A DNA stretch of 64,000 bases from Streptomyces cinnamoneus. Its GTDB lineage: Bacteria; Actinomycetota; Actinomycetes; Streptomycetales; Streptomycetaceae. Each line of letters starts with the position of its first letter. Positions within the stretch are counted from its first letter, which is position 1. Positions 53,367 to 63,529 of the stretch are shown in pieces. Where the stretch lies: contig NZ_BMVB01000023.1 in NCBI RefSeq assembly GCF_014650495.1, positions 1-64,000 on the forward strand, written 5' to 3'. The translations under genes were made by a program, and so were the position numbers. Under the pieces are notes generated by a model. The model was given only the letters and a program-made list of their open reading frames with translations. It ran no database searches and was not told the origin of the DNA.

Positions 53367-54756
53367 GGTCCGCGGCGTGCGCGCCGCCGCCGCTCTCGGC
53401 GACGAGCTCGTCGAGGGTCTGCGGCGGCCGCACCGTCGCGAAGCGCACGCCCGGCCGGGACGACTCCCGCGGGTGCGCGTCCTGTTGGTGCACGGCATAG
53501 CCGTAAACCCCGGGCCGGGGGAGCGTGTTGTACGCGTAGTGGTGCGCGAAGTAGTACGCGCCGGTGTCGAGCAGGGCGACGTGGTCGCCGGCGTCGATGC
53601 GCGGCAGGAGACGGTTCGCCGCGGCCAGGTCGCCCGCGAAACAGCACGGCCCGGCGACGTCCTGCGGCAGCGGGTCCGTCTCCTTCGGCCTGCCCTCGGC
53701 GTCGAACACCGCCACCCGCAGCGGCCACGCCTCGGGGGCGAACACCGTCCGCACCGCCACCTGCGCGCCCGCATGGGTCACCGCGATCCGCCGGCCGCCC
53801 GCCGACTTGGTGTACTCCACGCGGGCCAGGATCGTCCCGCTCTTGGCCAGCAGCGACCGGCCGAACTCCGTCACCAGGCGGTAGTCGCCGGCGAACAGCC
53901 CCGGCACGGCCGCCGCGAGCACCCGTGCGTAGTCGGCATGGGTGGGCGTGGCCTCGTCGGACGCGAAGTTGACGGGCAGTCCGCCGCCGACGTCGATCGT
54001 GTCGACCTGCCGGCCGCCGCCGGCGGCCCGGCGCGCCCGGTTGACCTCCTCGGCCAGCCCGTGGATCTCCCGCACCCCGGCGGCCATCAGCTCCAGCGGG
54101 CATCCCTGCGAGCCGACGTGGGCGTGGATGCGGGTGAGCCAGGGCCGTTCGGCATACGCGCGCAGCAGCCAGGCGCGCGCCCCCTCGTCCCGCAGCGCGA
54201 CCCCGAACTTGGAGGTCGCGGTGGCCGTGCTGAGCGCCCCGATGGTGCCGCCGCCCACCTGGGGGTTCACCCTCACTCCGATCGGCGAGGCGCTCGGCCT
54301 CCCGGCGAGGAGGACGTCCAGCCGGGCCAGCTCCTCCCTGCTGTCGGCGTTCACGGCGATCCCGGAGGCCAGCGCCTCGCGCAGTTCGGCGGTGGTCTTC
54401 GCCGGCGAGTCCAGCACGGTGCGCCCGGGCGGCACCCCGGCCGCGCGGGCCAGCGCCAGCTCCCCGGGGCTCGCGACCTCGGCGCCCAGTCCCTCGTCGG
54501 CGAGCAGTCGCAGCACCGGCACCAGCGGCGCCGCCTTCACCGCGAAGGCGTGCAGCACGTCCACACCCGCCGCCGTCTGCGCGAACGCCGTCCGCAGCGC
54601 CTGTGCGGCTTCCCGGATCCCCCGCACGTCCAGCAGCCCCACCACGGGCCGGTGCGCGGTGACGATCCCCTGCCGCACCGCGGCCCGCACGGCCGCCGCC
54701 CTCCGGGCGGCGCTCCCGGCGCCGCCGCCGTCCTGCTCGCCGTCGCCCTGGCCCAT
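53350..54756 (-). CDS. Fold-type III PLP decarboxylase (DAP/ornithine decarboxylase-like)
   Basis: A 468-residue enzyme. The alanine-racemase-like barrel begins VVGLLDVRGIREAAQALRTAF and has the PLP lysine in HAFAVKAAPLVPVLRLL, the His-containing strand TRIHAHVGSQG, the phosphate loop DVGGGLPVNF, TEFGRSLLAKSG, and the C-terminal barrel with GPCCFAGD and DTGAYYFAHHYAYN. It is close to diaminopimelate decarboxylase but the real lysA usually lies elsewhere, so another substrate is likely. The start at 54756 follows TGGAG at eight bases; an ATG at 54792 lacks a site. It is divergent from hutU and shares its operator region. Confidence 0.82.
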   Translation of the reverse strand: MGQGDGEQDGGGAGSAARRAAAVRAAVRQGIVTAHRPVVGLLDVRGIREAAQALRTAFAQTAAGVDVLHAFAVKAAPLVPVLRLLADEGLGAEVASPGELALARAAGVPPGRTVLDSPAKTTAELREALASGIAVNADSREELARLDVLLAGRPSASPIGVRVNPQVGGGTIGALSTATATSKFGVALRDEGARAWLLRAYAERPWLTRIHAHVGSQGCPLELMAAGVREIHGLAEEVNRARRAAGGGRQVDTIDVGGGLPVNFASDEATPTHADYARVLAAAVPGLFAGDYRLVTEFGRSLLAKSGTILARVEYTKSAGGRRIAVTHAGAQVAVRTVFAPEAWPLRVAVFDAEGRPKETDPLPQDVAGPCCFAGDLAAANRLLPRIDAGDHVALLDTGAYYFAHHYAYNTLPRPGVYGYAVHQQDAHPRESSRPGVRFATVRPPQTLDELVAESGGGAHAADLSALR

Positions 54757-54819
54757 GTGCCCACTCCACCACTGCGGCCTGCCGTGCGCCATGGGTCCGC
54801 ACCGGCTCGCCCGAGCCTG

Positions 54820-54866
54820 TTGACTAGCGCTATTCAGCGGCCCAGACTGTGCAGTGTTCTATTCAG
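54820..54866 (+). promoter_or_regulatory. hutU: hutU promoter with palindromic operator
   Basis: TTGACT (54820-54825), 17 bases, CAGACT (54843-54848) is a good promoter. The imperfect palindrome TGACTAGCGCTATTCA (54821-54836; 14 of 16 symmetric positions) overlaps the -35 and spacer. CTATTCAG recurs at 54830-54837 and 54859-54866, one copy at the expected transcription start. This looks like a repressor site; S. griseus hut genes are known to be repressed. Confidence 0.6.
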
Positions 54867-54885
54867 AGCCAGGGAGGCAGCGCCC

Positions 54886-56540
<1,655 letters not shown>

Positions 56541-56544
<4 letters not shown>

Positions 56545-57863
56545 CCGCGGCTGCGGGCAGTCGTCCCGCAGGGCGGGACGGGTGGGCGCAGCCCGACCAC
56601 CGGCCCGCAGCAGAGGCGGGTGCCCCCGGTGGGGCGGACCGCGGGACGCCGGGCACGGCCCCGTCGTTCCACGAGATGTGGCGCGACCTCGCGCCCATCG
56701 GCCGCAACCCCGAGAGCGGCGGCTACCGCCGCTTCGCCTGGACCGGTGCCGACACCGACTGCCGCGAGTGGTTCAAGGCACAGGCCGAAACCCGCGGCCT
56801 CACCTACGAGACCGACCGCAACGGCAACCAGTGGGCCTGGCTCGGCGACCCCGCCGCGGGCGACGCCGTCGTGACGGGCTCCCACCTGGACTCCGTCCCC
56901 GACGGCGGGGCCTTCGACGGCCCCCTCGGCGTCGTGTCGTCCTTTGCCGCCCTCGACGAGCTGCGCGCCCGCGGCGCGCGGCCCGGCCGCCCCCTCGCCA
57001 TCGTCAACTTCGGTGACGAGGAGGGCGCCCGCTTCGGCCTCGCCTGCGTCGGCTCCCGGCTGACCGCCGGACAGCTCACCCTCGACAAGGCCCACGCGCT
57101 CCGGGACGCCGACGGGGTGTCCCTCGCGCAGGCCATGGAGCGGGCCGGCCACGACCCGGAGGCCATCGGGGCCGACCCCGGGCGCCTCGCCCGCATCGGC
57201 GCCTTCGTCGAGCTCCACGTGGAGCAGGGCCGTGCCCTCGCGGACACCCCGCACGCCGTCGGCGTCGCCTCCGCCATCTGGCCGCACGGCCGCTGGCGGT
57301 TCGACTTCCACGGCGAGGCCAACCACGCCGGCACCACCCGCATCGAGGACCGCCGGGACCCGATGCTCACCTACGCCAACACCGTCCTGGCCGCCCGCAA
57401 GAAGGCCCGCCTCGCCGGCGCCCTGGCCACCTTCGGGAAGGTCAGCGTCGAGCCGAACGGCGTCAACGCCATCGCCTCGCTCGTGCGCGGCTGGCTCGAC
57501 TCGCGCGCCGCCGACGAGGAGACCCTCGCCGCCGTCGTCGCCGAGATCGAACAGGCGGCCGTCGAGCGCGGCACCCGCGACGGCGTCGGCGTCCACGTCA
57601 CCCGGGAGTCCTTCACCCCCGTGGTGGAGTTCGCCCACGACCTGCGCGACGAGCTCGCGACGCTGCTGGGCGGCGTCCCCGTGCTCCCCACCGGCGCCGG
57701 ACACGACGCCGGTATCCTCTCCGGCGTCATCCCCACCGCCATGATGTTCGTACGGAACCCGACCGGCGTCTCGCACTCGCCAGCCGAGACGGCCGCCGAG
57801 GACGACTGCCTCGCCGGGGTGACCGCACTCGCCGACGTACTGGAGGGCCTCGCGTGCAGGTGA
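56541..57863 (+). CDS. M20-family amidohydrolase (annotated type: allantoate amidohydrolase); likely N-formylglutamate hydrolase
   Basis: A 440-residue zinc amidase of the hydantoinase/carbamoylase subgroup. Metal ligands: His115 and Asp117 in GSHLDSVPDGGAFDG with Asp126, Glu160/161 in NFGDEEGARF, the His in FVELHVEQGRAL, and a final His in the GHDAGI region. A dimerisation insert runs through HGEANHAGTTRIEDRRDP. The first 40 residues are low complexity. The GTG overlaps the hutU stop and the gene overlaps hutF by ten bases. HutF yields N-formylglutamate, which needs a deformylase, and no HutG is here; this enzyme probably does that step. That is inference. Confidence 0.85.
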
Positions 57864-59191
57864 CCTACTGGGCCGAGCACGCGTGGCTCGGCACCCACGT
57901 CGAGCCGGGCGTGGCCATCGACGTGACCGCCGAAGGCCGCATCGGGGCCGTCCGCACGGACGTCCCGGCCCCGCCCCCGGGGGCGGTCGCCCTGCGCGGG
58001 CTGACCCTCCCGGGCCTGGCCAACGCCCACAGCCACGCCTTCCACCGCGCCCTGCGCGGCCGCACCCAGGTCGGCAGCGGCACGTTCTGGACCTGGCGCG
58101 ACGTCATGTACGGCGTCGCCGACCGGCTCACCCCCGAGAGCTACCACGCCCTCGCCCGCGCCACCTACGCCGAGATGGCCCTCGCCGGCATCACCTGCGT
58201 CGGTGAGTTCCACTACCTCCACCACGCCCCCGGCGGCACCCGCTACGCCGACCCCAACGCCATGGGCGAGGCCCTGATCGCGGCCGCCGCCGACGCGGGC
58301 ATCCGCATCACCCTCCTCGACACCGCCTACCTCTCCGCGGGCTTCGGCGAGCCCCCCAACCGTCACCAGCTCCGCTTCTCCGACGGCACGGCCGACGCCT
58401 GGGCCGAGCGGGCCGCCGCCCTCAAGCCCGCCGGCCACGCCCGCATCGGCGCGGCCGTCCACTCCGTGCGGGCCGTGCCCGCCGGCCAGCTGGCGACCGT
58501 CGCCGACTGGGCGAAGGACCGCGAAGCGCCCCTGCACGTGCACCTCTCCGAGCAGACCGCCGAGAACGACGCCTGCCTGGCCGCGCACGGCTGCACCCCC
58601 ACCCGGCTCCTCGCCGACCACGGAGTGCTCGGCCCCCGCACCTCCGCGGTGCACGCCACGCACCTGACCGACGACGACATCGCCCTCCTCGGCGGCGCCG
58701 GCTCGACCATCTGCATGTGCCCCACCACCGAGCGGGACCTCGCCGACGGCATCGGCCCCGCCGTCCGGCTCCAGCAGGCCGGCAGCCCCCTGTCGCTGGG
58801 CAGCGACAGCCACGCCGTGATCGACCTCCTGGAGGAGGCGCGCGCCATGGAGCTCGACGAGCGGCTGCGCACCCGCACCCGCGGCCACTGGACCGCCGCC
58901 GCCCTGCTGCGCGCAGCCACCGCCGACGGCCACGCCTCCCTCGGCTGGGACGACGCGGGCCGCATCGCGCCGGGCGCGCTCGCCGACCTCACGACCGTCG
59001 CACTGGACTCCGTCCGTACCGCGGGGCCGGATCCCCTGCACGCCGCCGAGACGGCCGTATTCGCCGCGACGGGCGCGGACGTCCGGCACACGGTGGTCGG
59101 GGGCCGGCACGTCGTGCGCGACGGGGTGCACCTGCTCGTACCGGACGTACCGCAGGCCCTGGCCGATTCCATCGCCGCCCTGCGCGGCTGA
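57854..59191 (+). CDS. hutF: Formimidoylglutamate deiminase
   Basis: A 445-residue amidohydrolase-superfamily enzyme that turns formimidoylglutamate into N-formylglutamate and ammonia. It shows the metal motif LANAHSHAFHRALRGR, the family stretch GSGTFWTWRDVMYGVADRLTPESY, VGEFHYLHH, HVHLSEQTAENDAC, VHATHLTDDDIALLG, CPTTERDLADGIGP and GSDSHAVIDLLEEARAMEL. These, especially FWTWRDVMY and CPTTERDLADG, separate HutF from guanine deaminases. GTG start inside the end of the upstream gene. It shows that this organism uses the five-step histidine route via formylglutamate. Confidence 0.93.
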   Translation: MQVTYWAEHAWLGTHVEPGVAIDVTAEGRIGAVRTDVPAPPPGAVALRGLTLPGLANAHSHAFHRALRGRTQVGSGTFWTWRDVMYGVADRLTPESYHALARATYAEMALAGITCVGEFHYLHHAPGGTRYADPNAMGEALIAAAADAGIRITLLDTAYLSAGFGEPPNRHQLRFSDGTADAWAERAAALKPAGHARIGAAVHSVRAVPAGQLATVADWAKDREAPLHVHLSEQTAENDACLAAHGCTPTRLLADHGVLGPRTSAVHATHLTDDDIALLGGAGSTICMCPTTERDLADGIGPAVRLQQAGSPLSLGSDSHAVIDLLEEARAMELDERLRTRTRGHWTAAALLRAATADGHASLGWDDAGRIAPGALADLTTVALDSVRTAGPDPLHAAETAVFAATGADVRHTVVGGRHVVRDGVHLLVPDVPQALADSIAALRG

Positions 59192-59211
59192 CGCCGAGGA
59201 CCGGAGTAAGC

Positions 59212-60378
59212 ATGAGCACGGCGATCATCAACATCAGCAGTCTCGTCACCAACGACCCCTCCCTCGGCGAAGGCCCTCTCGGCCTGATCCGGGACGCGGC
59301 AGTCGTCATCGACGGCGACCGCATCGCCTGGATCGGTGAGACCAGCAAAGCACCCGCCACTGACAACGCCGTCGACGCCGAGGGCCGCGCGGGCCTCCCC
59401 GGCTTCGTCGACTCCCACTCCCACCTGGTCTTCGCCGGAGACCGCACCGCCGAGTTCAACGCCCGCATGTCCGGCCGCAGCTACAGCGCCGGCGGCATCC
59501 GCACCACGGTCGCGGCGACCCGTGCGGCGACCGACGAGGAGCTCGAAGCCAACCTCGTCCGCTACCTCCGCGAGGCCCTGCGCCAGGGCACCACGACGCT
59601 GGAGACCAAGTCCGGCTACGGCCTGACCACCCACGACGAGGCCCGGGCGCTGCGCATCGCCGCCGCCCACACCGACGAGGTCACCTACCTCGGCGCGCAC
59701 ATCGTGGCCCCGGAGTTCGCCGACGACCCCGAGGCGTACGTCGCGCTCGTCACCGGCGAGATGCTCGACGCCTGTGCCCCGCACGCCCGTTGGGTCGACG
59801 TGTTCTGCGAGCGGGGCGCCTTCGACGGCGACCAGGCCCGGGCGGTCCTGGAGGCGGGCCGCAAGCGCGGACTGACCCCGCGCGTCCACGCCAACCAGCT
59901 CGGCCACGGCCCCGGCGTCCAGCTCGCGGTGGAGGTGGGCGCGGCCTCGGCCGACCACTGCACCCACCTCACCGATGCGGACGTCGACGCCCTGGCAAGC
60001 GGCGACACCGTCGCCACGCTGCTCCCCGGCGCCGAGTTCTCCACCCGTGCCCAGTGGCCGAACGCCCGCCGCCTCCTGGACGCGGGCGCCACGGTCGCCC
60101 TGTCCACGGACTGCAACCCCGGCTCGTCCTTCACCAGCTCCATGCCCTTCTGCATCGCCCTGGCGGTCCGGGACATGGGCATGACCCCCGACGAGGCCGT
60201 CCTGGCCGCCACGGCGGGCGGGGCGGCCGCCCTGCGCCGCACGGACATCGGCCGCCTGACGCCGGGCGCCCGTGCCGACCTCGCCCTGCTGGACGCCCCC
60301 TCGCACGTCCACCTCGCCTACCGGCCCGGTGTGCCGCTGGTGTCGGCCGTGTGGCGGCGGGGCATCCGCGCCCTCTGA
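59212..60378 (+). CDS. hutI: Imidazolonepropionase
   Basis: A 388-residue metal-dependent amidohydrolase that opens the ring of imidazolonepropionate to formimidoylglutamate. Motifs: GFVDSHSHLVFAGDRTAEF, the family run MSGRSYSAGGIRTTVAATR, TTTLETKSGYGL, VHANQLGHGPGVQLAVEVGAASADHCTHL and ALSTDCNPGSSFTSSMPF. GGAG lies six bases before the ATG and 20 bases separate it from hutF. It ends the hut operon. Confidence 0.96.
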   Translation: MSTAIINISSLVTNDPSLGEGPLGLIRDAAVVIDGDRIAWIGETSKAPATDNAVDAEGRAGLPGFVDSHSHLVFAGDRTAEFNARMSGRSYSAGGIRTTVAATRAATDEELEANLVRYLREALRQGTTTLETKSGYGLTTHDEARALRIAAAHTDEVTYLGAHIVAPEFADDPEAYVALVTGEMLDACAPHARWVDVFCERGAFDGDQARAVLEAGRKRGLTPRVHANQLGHGPGVQLAVEVGAASADHCTHLTDADVDALASGDTVATLLPGAEFSTRAQWPNARRLLDAGATVALSTDCNPGSSFTSSMPFCIALAVRDMGMTPDEAVLAATAGGAAALRRTDIGRLTPGARADLALLDAPSHVHLAYRPGVPLVSAVWRRGIRAL

Positions 60379-60458
60379 GAGGACGTCAGGGCCCGGTCAG
60401 GGCGGCATCAGGGTGTTCCCCGACGTCACAGGGGTGCCCGGGCCGAAAGGATCGGGCC

Positions 60459-61079
60459 ATGGCAGAGAAGACGTGGGGGCGGGCGGCATACGTCGCGGGG
60501 CCCGTGTGCATGGGGGCCTACGGCCTCGTACGGCTGGTCGACGAGGAGCGCGGCCCGGGGCCGGCCTGGACGCTGGGCCACCTCGCCCTGCTGGCGGGCG
60601 TCGTGCTGTTCGCCCCGGTGTTCGTGGGGCTGGGCGCCCGGGCGGCGCGCGGAAGGGGAGCGGCCGGCCGGTGGTCCGCCGGTACCGGGCTCGTCCTGGG
60701 CCTGCTGGGCGTGGCGGCGGTGACGGTGCAGGCGGGGATCGACCTGCTCGTCGGCTCCCGGTCGGAGGACCGGGCGACCATGGACGCGCTCTTCGAGCGC
60801 ATCCAGAGCCACGCCGGGGTGAAGCCCGCCTTCTACACCGTCGGCCCGTTGCTCTTCTACGTGGGACTGGTGCTGCTCGTGGGGCAGCTGGCGGTTCAGC
60901 GTGCGACCGCGGCCTGGCGGCCGCCGGCCGTCGTGGCCGGGGTGGCGGTCACCGCCGCGAGCCTGGACCTCATACCCGTGGGCGCGTTGCTGTTCCTCCT
61001 GGTGCTCGCCCCGCTCCGCGACGCGTCCGCCGACGGGGCACCGCCGGCGGCGCGACCCGCGCCGCGCCGCACGGCGTGA
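60459..61079 (+). CDS. Polytopic membrane protein, unknown
   Basis: A 206-residue protein with about five or six hydrophobic helices and short loops; the only notable soluble part is SRSEDRATMDALFERIQSHAGV between helices three and four. Similar unnamed proteins occur in actinomycetes. AAAGGA sits nine bases before the ATG. It converges with the sigma-factor gene; the 63 bases between hold a weak GC hairpin. Confidence 0.72.
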   Translation: MAEKTWGRAAYVAGPVCMGAYGLVRLVDEERGPGPAWTLGHLALLAGVVLFAPVFVGLGARAARGRGAAGRWSAGTGLVLGLLGVAAVTVQAGIDLLVGSRSEDRATMDALFERIQSHAGVKPAFYTVGPLLFYVGLVLLVGQLAVQRATAAWRPPAVVAGVAVTAASLDLIPVGALLFLLVLAPLRDASADGAPPAARPAPRRTA

Positions 61080-61142
61080 TCCGTGCGGCGCGCGGGCCGG
61101 TGAGCGGAGGCGGTGCCGTCCCGCAGGGGTGCGGCGCCGGTG

Positions 61143-62066
61143 TCACTCCTCGGTCAGCAGCCCCCGGCGCAGCCGCACCAGGGTGCGCGACAGCAGCCGT
61201 GAGACGTGCATCTGGGAGATGCCCAGTTCGTCGCCGATCTCCGACTGCGTCATGTTGGCCACGAAGCGCAGGGAGAGTATCCGCCGGTCCCGCGGCGGCA
61301 GTTCGGCGATGAGGGGCTTGAGCGACTCGACGTACTCGATGCCTTCGAGGCCGTGGTCCTCGTAGCCGATACGGTCCGAGAGGGAACCCTCGGGCTCGTC
61401 CTCGTCGGCCTGGGCGTCCAGCGAGCTCGCGGTGTACGCGTTGCTCGCGGCCATGCCCTCGACGACCTCGTCCTCCGACAGGCCCAGCCGCTCGGCCAGT
61501 TCGCCCACGGTGGGGGAGCGGTCGAGCTTCTGCGCCAGCTCGTCGCCGGCCCGGGCCAGATCGAGCCGGAGCTCCTGCAGGCGCCGGGGAACGCGCACCG
61601 ACCAGCTCGTGTCACGGAAGAAGCGCTTGATCTCGCCGATGATCGTCGGCATCGCGAAGGTGGGGAACTCGACGCCGCGGCTCAGCTCGAAGCGGTCGAT
61701 GGCCTTGATCAGCCCGATGGTCCCGACCTGGATGATGTCCTCCATCGGTTCGCTGCGGGTGCGGAACCGTGAGGCCGCGAACTTCACCAGTGCCAGGTTG
61801 AGTTCGACCAGCGTGTTGCGGACGTACGCGTACTCGTGGGTGCCCTCTTCGAGCGACGCGAGGCGCGCGAAGAGCGTCTTGGACAGAGCACGTGCGTCGA
61901 CCGCTCCCACCTCTTCGTAGGGCGGGATGTCGGGGAGCCCGGTGAGACCGGGGTCGCTGTGCTCGGGCGGGGTTGTCGACGACGCGGTCTCCCGGTCCTC
62001 GGAGGTGCGCTCCGCCGGGGCGGCGCACGAGGTATCGGAATGCTTTTCGTCGAGCCGGGGTGACAT
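61143..62066 (-). CDS. sigI: RNA polymerase sigma factor, SigB/SigF family (SigI-like)
   Basis: A 307-residue group 3 sigma factor. Region 1.2/2 has NTLVELNLALVKFAASRF and the core-binding EDIIQVGTIGLIKAIDRFE; region 2.4 FPTFAMPTIIGEIKRFFRD; region 3 RVPRRLQELRLDLARA; region 4 LPPRDRRILSLRFVANMTQSEIGDELGISQMHVSRLLSRTL. The ATG at 62066 follows GGAGGAG; two ATGs upstream are less well placed. By gene order it is the S. coelicolor SigI counterpart (stress response). It is divergent from genes for its probable anti-anti-sigma and anti-sigma factors. Confidence 0.92.
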   Translation of the reverse strand: MSPRLDEKHSDTSCAAPAERTSEDRETASSTTPPEHSDPGLTGLPDIPPYEEVGAVDARALSKTLFARLASLEEGTHEYAYVRNTLVELNLALVKFAASRFRTRSEPMEDIIQVGTIGLIKAIDRFELSRGVEFPTFAMPTIIGEIKRFFRDTSWSVRVPRRLQELRLDLARAGDELAQKLDRSPTVGELAERLGLSEDEVVEGMAASNAYTASSLDAQADEDEPEGSLSDRIGYEDHGLEGIEYVESLKPLIAELPPRDRRILSLRFVANMTQSEIGDELGISQMHVSRLLSRTLVRLRRGLLTEE

Positions 62067-62267
62067 GGTCTCCTCCATCATTCTCGGCACATGGCTGCCG
62101 ATGCCGTGACCCTTTTGCTGCGGTTTGCGGCGCCTCCGAGCCGTCCGTGGTGGATGTGTCCCTACTAGCCCTACCGGTCTTTGCCTTCCTGTGGCAAGTG
62201 CCGTTTGTCCGGTTACGTCGGAAATGGCGGAAGTTCGGCTTCCGGACGCGCGTCAGGAAGGCGTAGG

Positions 62268-62291
62268 GTTTTGCCTGCGCCACACGGGTAC
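62268..62291 (+). promoter_or_regulatory. SigB-type promoter
   Basis: GTTT, a 14-base spacer and GGGTAC match the SigB/SigF-family consensus GNNT-N14-16-GGGTAY. The -10 ends 34 bases before the anti-anti-sigma start. It suggests that a SigB-class sigma factor, perhaps SigI itself, turns on the regulators. Confidence 0.65.
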
Positions 62292-62325
62292 GCCATGAAG
62301 GCACGTAAGGCACGAAGGGGAGCGC

Positions 62326-62694
62326 ATGGAACGCGGGATGGTCGGCAATCCGAGTAGAGGCCGACTGCAGGTGGAGGTCCGGCGTCATGGTGCGAGCTCG
62401 ATCGTGTCACCGGCGGGTGAGCTCGATCACCACACGGCCGAATTGTTGCGTGGACCACTCGAGGACTGCGTCCGTGACGGCGACGCACGCGTGGTGGTCG
62501 ACTGCTCGCAGCTCGACTTCTGCGACTCCACCGGACTGAACGTGCTCCTCGGTGCGCGGCTGAAGGCCGAGGCCGCCGGAGGGGCGATCCATCTGGCCGC
62601 CATGGGCCCCGTCGTCGCCCGGGTCTTCGAGATCACGGGCGCCGGAGCCGTCTTCACCGTTCACGACACGCTCGATGCGGCCCTCGCCGACTGA
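62326..62694 (+). CDS. arsI: Anti-anti-sigma factor (STAS)
   Basis: A 122-residue STAS protein: VSPAGELDHHTAELLRGPL, DARVVVDCSQLDFCDSTGLNVLLGARL with Ser68 as the phospho-site, and AAGGAIHLAAMGPVVARVFEITG. When unphosphorylated such proteins bind the anti-sigma kinase and free the sigma factor. AAGGGGAG lies directly upstream of the ATG. In S. coelicolor I recall the SigI antagonist pair being named ArsI (anti-anti) and PrsI (anti); the symbol follows that by position. Confidence 0.85.
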   Translation: MERGMVGNPSRGRLQVEVRRHGASSIVSPAGELDHHTAELLRGPLEDCVRDGDARVVVDCSQLDFCDSTGLNVLLGARLKAEAAGGAIHLAAMGPVVARVFEITGAGAVFTVHDTLDAALAD

Positions 62695-62849
62695 GCTCGT
62701 CCGAATATCTCCTTCCGGTCCGCAGTTGCCTGTGTCACAGGCGTCATGTCGAATTCGTGGGTGTTCTCACGATTCCGCCGGGCAGGAGACAGCTGAATCC
62801 CTTGTAGATGTTCGTGTTCGTTTCGGTGAATCGGTGAGGTGAAGCGCTG

Positions 62850-63344
62850 ATGAGCACCCCCCGGGCGTGCCCACCGCCGGACGGTCCCGGTCCGGATGGA
62901 CCGGGCGCCGTCCCGGCCGGTTCACCGCCACCGGCCGGCCAGAGCCGCAGGCTGCGCCTCGTCGGCGTGGGCGGCGCCGTGCCGCTCTCCCGTGATTTCA
63001 CCCGGCAGGCGCTCCACGACTGGGGCTGGCTGCCGGCCGGCACCGCCGACCACCGCGCCGCCGCCGAGGACGTCCTGCTGGTCGTCTCCGAGCTGGTCAC
63101 CAACGCCTGTCTGCACGCCGACGGCCCCGAGGAGCTGCGGGTCAGCTGCACCGGCAAGGTGCTGCGGCTGGAGGTCGCCGACCTCGGCGCCGGCACGCCC
63201 GCGCCCCGCACCCCGCACCGCGCGGGACGGCCGGGCGGCCACGGCATGTTCATCGTGCAGCGGCTCTGCCTGGACTGGGGCGTCCTGCGGCGCGACGGCG
63301 TCGCCGGCAAGACGGTCTGGGCGGAGCTGGCCGCCCCGTCCTGA
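62850..63344 (+). CDS. prsI: Anti-sigma factor, RsbW-like kinase
   Basis: A 164-residue protein. After a 30-residue Pro/Gly-rich tail comes a HATPase_c_2 domain: LSRDFTRQALHDWGWLP, N-box LLVVSELVTNACLHADGP, G1-like VADLGAGTP and G2-like GGHGMFIVQRLCLDWGV. It would hold SigI inactive and phosphorylate the STAS partner. GAGGTG lies eight bases before the ATG. Streptomyces has many RsbW-like kinases, so the pairing with this sigma factor rests on gene order. Confidence 0.85.
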   Translation: MSTPRACPPPDGPGPDGPGAVPAGSPPPAGQSRRLRLVGVGGAVPLSRDFTRQALHDWGWLPAGTADHRAAAEDVLLVVSELVTNACLHADGPEELRVSCTGKVLRLEVADLGAGTPAPRTPHRAGRPGGHGMFIVQRLCLDWGVLRRDGVAGKTVWAELAAPS

Positions 63345-63398
63345 CGGGCCGGACACGCCTGCCCCGTACGGGACCCCCGTCCGGACACACCCTCCCGG

Positions 63399-63433
63399 AG
63401 CACGCCGCGCATCGAGTGCGGCGTGTTCTTTGT
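63399..63433 (+). terminator. Terminator after the anti-sigma gene
   Basis: CACGCCGC/GCGGCGTG (63401-63408, 63418-63425), extended by A-T and G-T pairs, is followed by TTCTTTGTCTTCC. This is one of the few hairpins in the window with a real T-rich tail. Confidence 0.75.
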
Positions 63434-63529
63434 CTTCCCTCTCCACGGTCCCCGGCGTACTGTCGGCGCCCGATCTGATGTGCCGTCAGTGAATTTCGGC
63501 TGCGGCACCGGACGAGAGGGGAACCCCAG

